The position numbers and the translations under genes are program-made. Shown here piece after piece: positions 42,763 through 50,748 of a stretch of DNA of 64,000 nucleotides. The first letter of the stretch is position 1; each line of letters opens with the position of its first letter. The DNA is from Mycolicibacterium mageritense. GTDB taxonomy: Bacteria; Actinomycetota; Actinomycetes; Mycobacteriales; Mycobacteriaceae. The stretch covers positions 62,001 to 126,000 of the forward strand of contig NZ_AP022567.1 of NCBI RefSeq assembly GCF_010727475.1. The letters run 5' to 3'. The notes below the pieces were generated by a model, which worked only from the letters and a program-made list of their open reading frames with translations, had not been told where the DNA came from and did no database searches.

Positions 42763-43880
42763 CCGAACTGCATGATCCCGCCGCATTCCGTGCCGCCCTG
42801 GGGATCTGGCTCGACGAGCATGATCTGACGCCGCCGCCCGACCATTCACTGGCGGGGCACGTGCGGCAGTTCGCGCGTGTGCAAAGAGCTCTCTATGACG
42901 CCGGGTGGAGCCGCTACGGCTGGCCGGAGCACGCCGGCGGACTGGGCGGGCCGGCGATCCTGCGGGCGATCGTCGGCGAAGAGGTGGTGGGCCGCAGGCT
43001 GGCCGAACCGGGACCGTACTCGATGCTCGAGGTGCTGGCGCCGACGATGATCGACTACGCCCCGGCGGATCTGGCCGCGGAGATGGTTCCGAAACTGCTC
43101 AGCGGTGAAGAGCAGTGGTGCCAAGGTTTTTCCGAGCCGGGCTCGGGCAGCGACCTGGCGTCTTTGACCACCCGGGCCGAGCAGCGCGGTGACAAGTGGG
43201 TGGTGAACGGCCAGAAGGTGTGGACCAGCTTCGCCCAGTACTCGCACCGGTGCATCCTGCTCACCCGCACCGGTGCCGCCGAAACCCCCGATCACGATGC
43301 CCTCACTGCGTTCTTCGTCGACCTCGACTCGCCGGGTATCACGGTGCGGCCGTTGCAGACCATGCACGGCGTGGACGAGTTCTGCGAGGTGTATTTCGAC
43401 GATGTCGAGGTCGACACGGGCCGCATGCTCGGCCAACCCGGGGACGGTTGGCAGCTGGCCATGGATCTGCTGCCGTATGAGCGCTCGACCTGCTTCTGGC
43501 AACGTATCGCCTACCTGTACTCGCGGTTCGACGCGTTGATCGGTGAGGTCAAAAGCCTTGGCCAAGTCGTGGATTCGGATATGGGCGAGGCCTACCTGGC
43601 GCTGCACACACTGCGCTGCCGGTCCCGTGCCACGCAGCACCGGCTGGCCGACGGACACAAGCTCGGCCCGGACACCTCGATCGACAAGGTGCTGCTCGCC
43701 GGTGCCGAACAGCAGCTCTACGACACCGCGCGGGATCTGTTGGCGGGCACGATCGAGCTCGACGACACCGAATGGCGCACCGAGTTCCTGTACTCGCGCG
43801 CCGCCACAATCTACGGCGGCACGGCCGAGGTGCAGCGCAACATCATCGCCCGCCGCCTACTCGACTTGGGGAAGGAGTGA
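42759..43880 (+). CDS. Acyl-CoA dehydrogenase, larger subunit of a pair
   Basis: This 373-residue acyl-CoA dehydrogenase has WPEHAGGLGGPAILRAIVGE, the flavin loop FSEPGSGSDLASL, VVNGQKVWTSFAQYSH and the C-terminal IYGGTAEVQRNIIARRLL. All flavin-contact motifs are kept. The ATG overlaps the previous stop by four bases. A 262-residue partner follows three bases later, giving the same large/small pair layout as at 8474-10655, typical of heteromeric dehydrogenases for bulky side chains. Confidence 0.92.
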   Translation: MTELHDPAAFRAALGIWLDEHDLTPPPDHSLAGHVRQFARVQRALYDAGWSRYGWPEHAGGLGGPAILRAIVGEEVVGRRLAEPGPYSMLEVLAPTMIDYAPADLAAEMVPKLLSGEEQWCQGFSEPGSGSDLASLTTRAEQRGDKWVVNGQKVWTSFAQYSHRCILLTRTGAAETPDHDALTAFFVDLDSPGITVRPLQTMHGVDEFCEVYFDDVEVDTGRMLGQPGDGWQLAMDLLPYERSTCFWQRIAYLYSRFDALIGEVKSLGQVVDSDMGEAYLALHTLRCRSRATQHRLADGHKLGPDTSIDKVLLAGAEQQLYDTARDLLAGTIELDDTEWRTEFLYSRAATIYGGTAEVQRNIIARRLLDLGKE

Positions 43881-43883
43881 CCG

Positions 43884-44672
43884 ATGGATCAGGAGTCGCT
43901 CGACCTGCTCGAAGAGGCATTGCGGAAGACCATGCTCTCGATTTCCGGCGCCGAGCTCGACTCTGCGCTCGCCGACCTCGGCTGGACTGACATGGTGGCC
44001 GACGTCCCCGACGTCGCGATACCACTGGTGTTCCGACTGTTGGGGGAAACCGGTTCGCACGCTTCGGTTCTCAACGACGTGCTGCTGGAGACCATCGGTG
44101 GTCTGCCCGGAGGCACCCCTCCCATGCCGTATACGGGTGGCGGTTGGGTCGTGTGGTCGCGCTCGAGCGTCACGGATCCGACCCTGGGCGGACTGCCGCT
44201 GCATCGGGTGCCCGATGGTGAGCTCATGCGGATGGGCGAGGCGCGCAAGGCCGTGGGCTGGTGGCTGGTCGGCTCGGCCCGGGCGATGCTCGCACTGGCC
44301 CGCACGCACGCGCTGGACCGGGTCCAGTTCGGCAAGCCGATCTCGTCATTCCAGGCCGTCCGTCACCGGCTGGCGGAAACCCTGGTCGCGATCGAGGGTG
44401 CGGAGGCGACGCTGAGCCTCCCGGGCTCCGAGAGCCCCGATCTCACCGCGATGCTGGCAAAGGCCGCCGCGGGCAAGGCCGCCCTGACCGCGGCCAAGCA
44501 CTGCCAGCAGGTGCTCGGCGGCATCGGCTTCACCGCCGAACACGACCTGCACCACCACCTGAAGCGGGCCTTGGTTCTCGACGGATTGCTCGGCAGCTCA
44601 CGCGAACTCACCCGCAAGGCAGGCGCAGGACTGAGGGCCCGCGGTTCGGCTCCCCGCCTGGCAGAGTTGTAA
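43884..44672 (+). CDS. Short acyl-CoA dehydrogenase-like partner subunit
   Basis: This 262-residue protein is mainly the C-terminal helical domain of an acyl-CoA dehydrogenase: ALDRVQFGKPISSFQAVRHR, QQVLGGIGFTAEHDLHHHLK and a tail ending RAL. The N-terminal and beta domains are reduced (LDSALADLGWTDMVADVPDV). Partners of this kind complete the active site of alpha2beta2 dehydrogenases. The ATG at 43884 follows GGAAGGAG. It is the last gene of the operon, followed by an inverted repeat. Confidence 0.88.
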   Translation: MDQESLDLLEEALRKTMLSISGAELDSALADLGWTDMVADVPDVAIPLVFRLLGETGSHASVLNDVLLETIGGLPGGTPPMPYTGGGWVVWSRSSVTDPTLGGLPLHRVPDGELMRMGEARKAVGWWLVGSARAMLALARTHALDRVQFGKPISSFQAVRHRLAETLVAIEGAEATLSLPGSESPDLTAMLAKAAAGKAALTAAKHCQQVLGGIGFTAEHDLHHHLKRALVLDGLLGSSRELTRKAGAGLRARGSAPRLAEL

Positions 44673-44682
44673 CTTTTCCTTG

Positions 44683-44810
44683 GCGAGCGTGCGGGTCTGC
44701 TGCCCGACACGCCGCATCCCGGCGGCAGTTTCCGCACGCTCGTCGCGGGGTGAGCGTGCGTGAAACACTGCGTCGCGACGGCGTGTCGGCCGACAGACCC
44801 GCACGCTCGC
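44683..44810. repeat. Nested inverted repeat between convergent genes
   Basis: Outer arms GCGAGCGTGCGGGTCTG (44683-44699) and its perfect complement (44794-44810) enclose inner arms CCGACACGCCG (44704-44714) and CGGCGTGTCGG (44779-44789). This forms a long imperfect cruciform. It lies between the stops of an acyl-CoA dehydrogenase partner and a cyclase, so bidirectional termination is likely. Repeats of this kind are common mycobacterial 3' ends. Confidence 0.8.
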
Positions 44811-44815
44811 GGTGA

Positions 44816-46294
44816 TCAGGTGAGGGGCTCGGCGAACACCGTCGCGGTCGAACGGCCCCGCAGGACCGTCGAGCCCCGCACCACCCAGTGGTTCCCCTCG
44901 TCGGCGCCGGCGCTCGCCAGCGCGCTGCCCGAGCACAGCACTGCGGTATCCCAGTCCTTGGCGTGGTCGGCCAGCCGGGCCGCCTCGTTGACGGCGTCCC
45001 CGATCACCGTGTACTCGTACCGGTTCTCGGCGCCGATATTGCCCGCGAAAACCGACCCACATGAAATGCCCACGCCGAATTCGACATCGGGCAGCTCCCG
45101 CAATCTCGGCATCAATGCGCGCGCCGTCTCGAGGGCCGACGAGGCCGCGTTGTCGAGCCGCAGCGGCGCGCCGAACACCGCCAGCACGGCGTCCCCCTCG
45201 AACTTGTTGATCAGGCCGTGGTGGCTTTCCACGGTTTCGACCACGATCCGGAAGAACCCGTTGAGCAATTGGGCCACGTCCTGCGGTGGCCGCGAGGCGC
45301 CGAGCACCGTCGACCCCACCAGGTCGACATAGAGCACTGCGGCATCCCGGACGTCACCGCTGACCGCACCGCCTTGCTCCAGAGCATGTCGCGCCACGTC
45401 GACGCCGACATAACGGCCGAACAGTTCGCGCAACCGATTTCGCTCGGCCAGCCCCGCGACCATCCGGTTGAACCCGTATTGCAACCGGCCGATCTCCGAT
45501 GGTTCGTACACCTTGACCGAGACCGCCGCCCAGCCCCGCTCGACCGCCTTCATCGCGAGCACGACCTCACGCACCGGATCGGATATCGACCGCGCGACAA
45601 GCACCATCGACCGCAATCCGAACAGCAACGAGACGACGGCGACCACCAGTACGGCGGCCTCCACCGGCGCGGTCTTCTGCACGAACCAGCCGTTGGATCG
45701 CGCCAACACGATCAACGCGATACCGACGGTCGGAAGACCACTGAACAGCACCCAGATGGTGATGAGCCGCCCCAGGATGCCCGGCATCGTCACGTGGGTG
45801 GCTGACGACGCGTTGAGCGACGCCGCGACGATGGGACGCAACATCCGCTGGGTCACGAGGAATCCCATGCATGCGGCCGCGACGCCACCGAACAGGATCG
45901 CCCCGCCCATCACATAGCCCACTCCCCCGCCGGCGCCGAGGTTCACCAGCGTGTACACGACCGCGCTCACCGCCCAGGTGCCGAACTGGATGACGGTCTG
46001 CCGCGGCCCGATCCGCATCGCGGCGCGCTGCTGTTGCGGCGTCGGATGCCGGCCCGCGGCAAACCATTTGAAGGTCGGGTACACGTTGACGTAGCCCACG
46101 ACCGTATCGACGATTGCCGCCGCGGTCATCAAGGCGATCAGCGCGATCAGGTTGGCCGAGGTGAGCAGCTGCCGCGCATCGCCCACGGTGTTGCGGCTCA
46201 GCGCCAGCACCACAAGAGTCACCGCGACTGCCGCCGTGGTCTGCGCGTAGATCTGCCTGGCAGCGTAGGCCACGCTCAACCGGATGGCGTCCAT
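44816..46294 (-). CDS. Membrane class III adenylate/guanylate cyclase
   Basis: This 492-residue protein has an N-terminal membrane part (about residues 15-230, roughly six hydrophobic segments), then a HAMP-like region (SISDPVREVVLAMKAVERG) and a C-terminal cyclase domain from about residue 310. The cyclase domain has the metal aspartates in LYVDLVGST and NKFEGDAVLAVFGAP, and the transition-state residues in IGDAVNEAARL. All look intact, so it should make cAMP. The layout matches the Rv1318c-Rv1320c/Rv3645 group. It is not obviously linked to the catabolic operons. Confidence 0.93.
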   Translation of the reverse strand: MDAIRLSVAYAARQIYAQTTAAVAVTLVVLALSRNTVGDARQLLTSANLIALIALMTAAAIVDTVVGYVNVYPTFKWFAAGRHPTPQQQRAAMRIGPRQTVIQFGTWAVSAVVYTLVNLGAGGGVGYVMGGAILFGGVAAACMGFLVTQRMLRPIVAASLNASSATHVTMPGILGRLITIWVLFSGLPTVGIALIVLARSNGWFVQKTAPVEAAVLVVAVVSLLFGLRSMVLVARSISDPVREVVLAMKAVERGWAAVSVKVYEPSEIGRLQYGFNRMVAGLAERNRLRELFGRYVGVDVARHALEQGGAVSGDVRDAAVLYVDLVGSTVLGASRPPQDVAQLLNGFFRIVVETVESHHGLINKFEGDAVLAVFGAPLRLDNAASSALETARALMPRLRELPDVEFGVGISCGSVFAGNIGAENRYEYTVIGDAVNEAARLADHAKDWDTAVLCSGSALASAGADEGNHWVVRGSTVLRGRSTATVFAEPLT

Positions 46295-46302
46295 CCGCGA
46301 TG

Positions 46303-47085
46303 CTATTTGATGTTGGCCTTCATCTGCTCGATGTCGACGAGGACCGGCCAGCCACTGACGCTCAACGCATTTCCGTGGCCGGTCTGGTGGATGTCGAACA
46401 CCGACTGGATCGCCGCATAGAAGCCCTGGATGTCCAACGTCTGGTTGACCGCACGTTTGGCCTGACGTAGTGCGAACGCCGGCATGGTGGCGATCTGGGC
46501 GGCCAATTCCCTGGTGCGGTCGTCGAGTTCGGCACGGGGCACGACGCGGTTGACCATGCCCGTGCGTTCGGCCTCCTCGGCGGTCAGCGCTCTACCCGTG
46601 AACAGGATCTCCTTGGCCTTGCGCGGGCCCAGTTCCCAGGTGTGACCGTGGTATTCGACACCGCCGATACCCATGAGCGCGACCGGGTCGGAGAACAGCG
46701 CGTCGTCTGCCGCCAGGATCAAGTCGCACGGCCAGCACAGCAACAGTCCACCGGATATACACCTGCCCTGTACGGCCGCGATCGACGGCTTCGGAACGTT
46801 ACGCCAGCGCAGGGTGTACTCCAGGTATCGCCGGGCTTCATGCTCGATGATGAACTCGAGCGAGATCGTGTCCGGCACCGGCCCGCCGCCACGGAGATCG
46901 TGGCCCGCGGAGAAGTGCTTGCCGTTCGCCCGCAACACGATGACCTTGACGTCGGCGTCCTCGGCGGCCCTGGTCCATGCGGCGTCGAGCTCGTCGAGTA
47001 GTTCTGGGTTCTGCGCATTGGCGGCCTCAGGCCGGTTGAGGGTGATGGTGGCGATCGCATCGGCGGCGTCGTAGTCGATGTACAC
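46303..47085 (-). CDS. Crotonase-fold (enoyl-CoA hydratase/isomerase) protein
   Basis: This 260-residue crotonase has ATITLNRPEAANAQNPELL, the oxyanion elements KHFSAGHDL and GRCISGGLLLCWPCDLI, and ALFSDPVALMGIGG. Neither of the two catalytic glutamates of classical hydratases is in its usual place, so it may be an isomerase, a hydrolase or a different lyase. The ATG at 47085 is preceded by GAGTGAACC, a weak ribosome site. It is divergent from a TetR gene, with a perfect GAGAAY palindrome between them, which makes it a likely target of that regulator. Confidence 0.88.
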   Translation of the reverse strand: MYIDYDAADAIATITLNRPEAANAQNPELLDELDAAWTRAAEDADVKVIVLRANGKHFSAGHDLRGGGPVPDTISLEFIIEHEARRYLEYTLRWRNVPKPSIAAVQGRCISGGLLLCWPCDLILAADDALFSDPVALMGIGGVEYHGHTWELGPRKAKEILFTGRALTAEEAERTGMVNRVVPRAELDDRTRELAAQIATMPAFALRQAKRAVNQTLDIQGFYAAIQSVFDIHQTGHGNALSVSGWPVLVDIEQMKANIK

Positions 47086-47183
47086 GTCGGTTCACTCCAT
47101 GTCTATCGCGGCGTCTGTCCACGCGGCAGGCTCGGATACGACGCGATGCCCTCGTCGGGAAAAGCTTCAAAAATGCCCGCAAT

Positions 47184-47198
47184 GAGAATAGTATTCTC
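47184..47198. promoter_or_regulatory. GAGAAY-type operator, most perfect copy, between crotonase and TetR genes
   Basis: GAGAATAGTATTCTC lies inside the 19-base perfect palindrome ATGAGAATAGTATTCTCAT (47182-47200). It is 99 bases from the crotonase start and 57 from the TetR start, in the place expected of an autoregulatory operator for a divergent pair. Confidence 0.78.
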
Positions 47199-47254
47199 AT
47201 ACTGAGAAAGTTACAATCTCCGACACGTTGACCGCGAGGGGGTCTGGCACCGCG

Positions 47255-47974
47255 ATGGCAAGGCGTTCTCCGGTACAGTCAATCCATGTTCTCCCGACTC
47301 GACACACAGATGATCCGCCGGTGACCACCGCCGGCGATGAACCCGCATGGAAGCAGCGGGCTGTCGAGCGGTCCATCAAAACCGCGAAGCTGCGCGCTGC
47401 CCAGCGCGTCCAGCGCTTCCTGGACGCCGCACAGGCCATCATCATCGAAAAGGGCAGCACCGACTTCACGGTGCAAGAGGTCGTCGACCGCTCGCGGCAG
47501 TCGTTGCGCAGCTTCTACCTGCAATTCGACGGTAAACACGAGCTACTGCTCGCGCTTTTCGAAGATGCGCTGAGCCGTTCGGCCGACCAGATCCGCGCCG
47601 CCACCGCGAGCCACAGCGATCCCATCGACCGGCTCAAGGTGGCCATCCAGCTGCTCTTCGAGTCGTCTCGGCCGGACCCGGCCGCCAAGCGACCGCTGTT
47701 CACCGACTTCGCCCCGCGGCTGCTGGTATCCCACCCGGCCGAGGTGAAAGTCGCCCACGCGCCCCTGCTGGCCCTGCTCACCGAGCTCATGGAGGAGGCC
47801 GCCGATGCCGGCCAACTCCGCAAGGGCATCAGCCCGCGCCGCATGGCGGCCATGACCATGCAGACCGTGATGTTCGTCGCGCAATCCAGCGGAGGGACCG
47901 AGGACGGCGCCCCGCATCCGATCACCGCGGACGAAGTATGGGACTTCTGCGCCCACGGATTCGCCGCCGGCTGA
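47255..47974 (+). CDS. TetR-family regulator, candidate owner of the GAGAAY operator
   Basis: This 239-residue regulator has an unusually long N-terminal tail before the DNA-binding domain. The tail (MARRSPVQSIHVLPTRHTD) is followed by KLRAAQRVQRFLDAAQAIII, TDFTVQEVVDRSRQSLRSFY and LQFDGKHELLLALF. The C-terminal half is helical. ATG at 47255, TTG at 47228 and GTG at 47321 are possible starts; ATG is favoured by GAGGGGG about 12 bases upstream. It sits next to the most perfect GAGAAY palindrome, which recurs at promoters across the window. That makes it the best candidate for the regulon repressor. Confidence 0.88.
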   Translation: MARRSPVQSIHVLPTRHTDDPPVTTAGDEPAWKQRAVERSIKTAKLRAAQRVQRFLDAAQAIIIEKGSTDFTVQEVVDRSRQSLRSFYLQFDGKHELLLALFEDALSRSADQIRAATASHSDPIDRLKVAIQLLFESSRPDPAAKRPLFTDFAPRLLVSHPAEVKVAHAPLLALLTELMEEAADAGQLRKGISPRRMAAMTMQTVMFVAQSSGGTEDGAPHPITADEVWDFCAHGFAAG

Positions 47975-48307
47975 TCGAGAATTTTGTTCTTGATTCGGTA
48001 GAACTCACCTCACGCGTCGCACGCCCGGCCGCGGGTGGCCATCGATCGTGTCGACGCGATCCCGGACTCAGTCCGCTGTGAAACGACACTAGGGCCACAC
48101 GATCACCAGGCCTTCGCGTCGGTGAGCGGGGGATTCAGAACGATTTTGACGCCCTCCCGAGAATATAATTCTGAAAATTCGAGAGTGCTAATTGCCAAAA
48201 GCGGTTCCGGCGTTGACACGGCGGGCACGCCGATGAAAGAGTGCTGAGCAGATGCACAACATGCGGGCATAGCGGCGTCACACCACGAACAGGAACCGAG
48301 GTAACCA
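47975..48307. other. 333-base intergenic region
   Basis: No gene is seen here on either strand. The stretch is relatively AT-rich around 48150-48200 and contains one GAGAAY-like site. No tRNA or strong hairpin is evident. It presumably holds the promoter of the mycofactocin-type SDR. Confidence 0.6.
48159..48173. promoter_or_regulatory. GAGAAY-type site before the mycofactocin SDR
   Basis: GAGAATATAATTCTG matches the consensus with one mismatch at the last base. It lies 135 bases upstream of the ATG at 48308, farther than the other sites. Confidence 0.5.
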
Positions 48308-49153
48308 ATGTCAGGACGGGTCGAAGGCAAGGTCGCCTTTGTGACCGGCGCGGCGCGCGGTCAGGGGCGTAGCCACGCGGTGCGGTTGGCGCAGGAGGGC
48401 GCCGACATCATCGCCGTCGACATCTGTGGGCCGATTCGGCCGGGTGTGGACACCGCGATCCCGGCGTCGACGTCGGACGACCTCGCCGAAACCGCGAACC
48501 TGGTCAAGGGCCTCAACCGGCGCATCGTCACCGCAGAGGTCGACGTCCGCGACGCGGCCGCCGTCAAGGCCGCGGTCGACAGTGGCGTAGAACAGCTCGG
48601 CAGGCTCGACATCATCGTCGCCAACGCAGGCATCGGCAACGGCGGCGACACGCTCGATCAGACCAGCGAGCAGGACTGGGACGAGATGATCGACATCAAT
48701 CTGTCCGGGGTGTGGAAGTCGGTCAAAGCCGGTGTGCCGCATCTGATTGCCGGCGGACGCGGCGGTTCCATCGTATTGACCAGCTCGGTCGGCGGCCTCA
48801 AGGCCTACCCACACTGCGGCAATTATGTTGCCGCCAAGCACGGCGTCGTCGGTCTGATGCGAGGTTTCGCCGTCGAACTCGGCCAGCACAACATCCGGGT
48901 CAACACCGTGCATCCCACGCACGTCGCAACCCCGATGCTGCACAACGAGGGCACATTCAAGATGTTCCGACCGGATCTGGAGAACCCCGGCCCCGACGAC
49001 ATGGCCCCGATCTGCCAGATGTTCCACACTCTGCCGGTTCCGTGGGTCGAGGCCGTCGACATCAGCAACGCGGTGCTGTTCCTGGCGTCCGACGAGGCCC
49101 GGTACATCACCGGCGTGACCCTGCCCGTCGACGCAGGCAGCTGCCTGAAGTAA
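48308..49153 (+). CDS. Mycofactocin-coupled-type short-chain dehydrogenase
   Basis: This is the second member of the mycofactocin-associated SDR subfamily, 281 residues, starting GRVEGKVAFVTGAARGQGRS with HAVRLAQEGADIIAVD. It has the active-site NYVAAKHGVV, the loop HPTHVATPMLHNEG and FRPDLENPGPDD, ending LPVDAGSCLK. It resembles the carveol dehydrogenase-like group. The ATG at 48308 follows GAGGTAACC. It is not in an operon with other genes; a convergent frameshifted SDR follows 12 bases later. Confidence 0.92.
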   Translation: MSGRVEGKVAFVTGAARGQGRSHAVRLAQEGADIIAVDICGPIRPGVDTAIPASTSDDLAETANLVKGLNRRIVTAEVDVRDAAAVKAAVDSGVEQLGRLDIIVANAGIGNGGDTLDQTSEQDWDEMIDINLSGVWKSVKAGVPHLIAGGRGGSIVLTSSVGGLKAYPHCGNYVAAKHGVVGLMRGFAVELGQHNIRVNTVHPTHVATPMLHNEGTFKMFRPDLENPGPDDMAPICQMFHTLPVPWVEAVDISNAVLFLASDEARYITGVTLPVDAGSCLK

Positions 49154-49165
49154 GGGCCGGAATCC

Positions 49166-49971
49166 CTAGCCCGGCCCTAGCGTGAAGGCACCGGTCTGCG
49201 GGTGGGGGTACCAGCCACCCGCAGCCCGCGTGCCACCGTCCACGTGGATCGTCTGCCCGGTGATGTAACTCGACATCGAAGACGCGAGAAACACTGCTAC
49301 CGAGGCAATTTCGTCGACATGCCCGGGCCTTCCAGCGGAATCGCGTCGGCGATCCCGCGCGGCAAGCCCTCCGGCGACAAGGCCAGCAGCCCTCCGGTGA
49401 CAGTCAGATCCGGCGCCAGCGCATTGACCCTGATGCCGTGCGGCGCCAGCTCGGTCGCCGCGGTCTGCGTGTAGTTGACGACGCCGGCCTTCGCGGCCGC
49501 ATAAGCTGCGTAGCCGGGCGCGGCCCGGACGCCCTCGATCGACGTCACATTGATGATGCTGCCCGGCAATTCGGCAGCAACCAACTGGCGGGCGACCCGT
49601 TGCGTGCACAGCAGCACATGACGCAAATTGCTGCGGTAGAGCGCATCCCAGCCGTTCTCTGTCGTCTCCAGCAGTGGCGAGGCGAAAACCCCGCCCGCAT
49701 TGTTTACCAGGATGCGTACCGGACCGAGTTCGGAGATGGTTTGAGCCAGTGCGGCATCCACCTGATCAGCGTCCCGCACGTCGGTGACGATGCCCAACCC
49801 GTCGACGGATTCCGCTGCCGCCGCGCAACTCTGCACGTCGCGCTCCCACACCGCCACCCTGGCTCCGAAGGCGGCCAGGCCGGCCACGATGCCACGCCCG
49901 ATACCGGCCCCGCCGCCGGTCACGACCGCGACCTGCCCGGTGAGCAGGATGTCAGAAGGGTTGATGGCCAT
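49166..49971 (-). pseudogene. Frameshifted short-chain dehydrogenase
   Basis: The first frame (from ATG 49971) encodes a good SDR N-terminus: TGQVAVVTGGGAGIGRGIVA, NNAGGVFASP and the active-site AYAAAKAGVV. It ends early at 49297 after GIADAIPLEGPGMSTKLPR. A second frame continues the family exactly (RPGHVDEIASVAVFLASSM, SYITGQTIHVDGG) and stops at 49166. Inserting one base near 49335 (CTGGAAGG to CTGGGAAGG) restores GIADAIPLGRPGHVDEIASV. So one G is missing in a short G/A run. It may be a true pseudogene, a population variant or a sequencing error. Confidence 0.85.
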
Positions 49972-50018
49972 GGTTGTTCAGCCTGGCGAGCCGTTTCGAT
50001 GCAACACCGCGGAGACAC

Positions 50019-50702
50019 TCACCACGTGGTCGGCACATGCCAGGTGGCCCGCAACGCCTCACCGTAGCGGGCTTGCTCCTCATGCCCGGGCATGGCGACG
50101 GTCGCGGCGAGGTATCGGCTGGTCTCGAACAGTTCGGGCGTGCATGCCACGCCGGTGATGCGCTCCGCGAGTGCGAAGCCCGCCGCACTGAGATCAATCG
50201 CGGCGACGTCCTCCGGTCCGGCGTCCAGTGGGATGCCGATGGCCCGCAGGCCATCCAGCACCACGTCGGGATCCGCGCCGAACCTCTCCGTCGGGAACAA
50301 CAGGTCGAAATCCACGAGCAATCGCCCGTCGTGCCACCACTGAAATCGGTGCACGGCGTTGATATTCCGGAAGTGCGACACGACCGTCCGGTCGATGGAC
50401 AGCGGCCCGATGAGACGTTCTGTGACACCCACGTAGCCGTTCGACTCCGCGATCAACGACCATCCGCCGTCGATCCCGGCGACGCCCAGCATCGCCTGAT
50501 CGGGGTCGTAGCCTGCGCCCCAGTGCTCAACCGTACGGTCCAGGAGGGCATCGATACCCTGCAACAGGACCGGTGGGCCTGTCTCGAGCGAATGGGCGAC
50601 CTGGTGGGGTTCGGCATCGCTGAGCACCGTGATGCAGTAGCTGTCGGCCCATTCCGGCCGCCAGGAACTCCACCACGCATAGTCGTCGGCTGTCGCGGTC
50701 AA
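50019..50702 (-). CDS. Protein of unknown function (DUF6461-like)
   Basis: This 227-residue soluble protein resembles the DUF6461 group of actinobacteria. It has DYAWWSSWRPEWADSYCITV, HFRNINAVHRFQWWHDGRLL and VDFDLLFPTERFGADPD, with WHVPTTW at the end. It is Trp-rich with no transmembrane segments or known active site. TTG at 50702 is chosen because GGGGAGGG precedes it; a GTG at 50729 is possible. It sits between the frameshifted SDR and the end of the TetR/P450/CoA-transferase operon, 46 bases after the latter's last gene. Confidence 0.7.
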   Translation of the reverse strand: MTATADDYAWWSSWRPEWADSYCITVLSDAEPHQVAHSLETGPPVLLQGIDALLDRTVEHWGAGYDPDQAMLGVAGIDGGWSLIAESNGYVGVTERLIGPLSIDRTVVSHFRNINAVHRFQWWHDGRLLVDFDLLFPTERFGADPDVVLDGLRAIGIPLDAGPEDVAAIDLSAAGFALAERITGVACTPELFETSRYLAATVAMPGHEEQARYGEALRATWHVPTTW

Positions 50703-50748
50703 CCCGGCCCCTCCCCTGCAGGTGCGCACGTCGAGGGTATCGCACCGG

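Noticed and set aside
47228..47254. TTG start for the TetR at 47228
   Set aside because: No ribosome site precedes it; the ATG at 47255 is better, though not certain.
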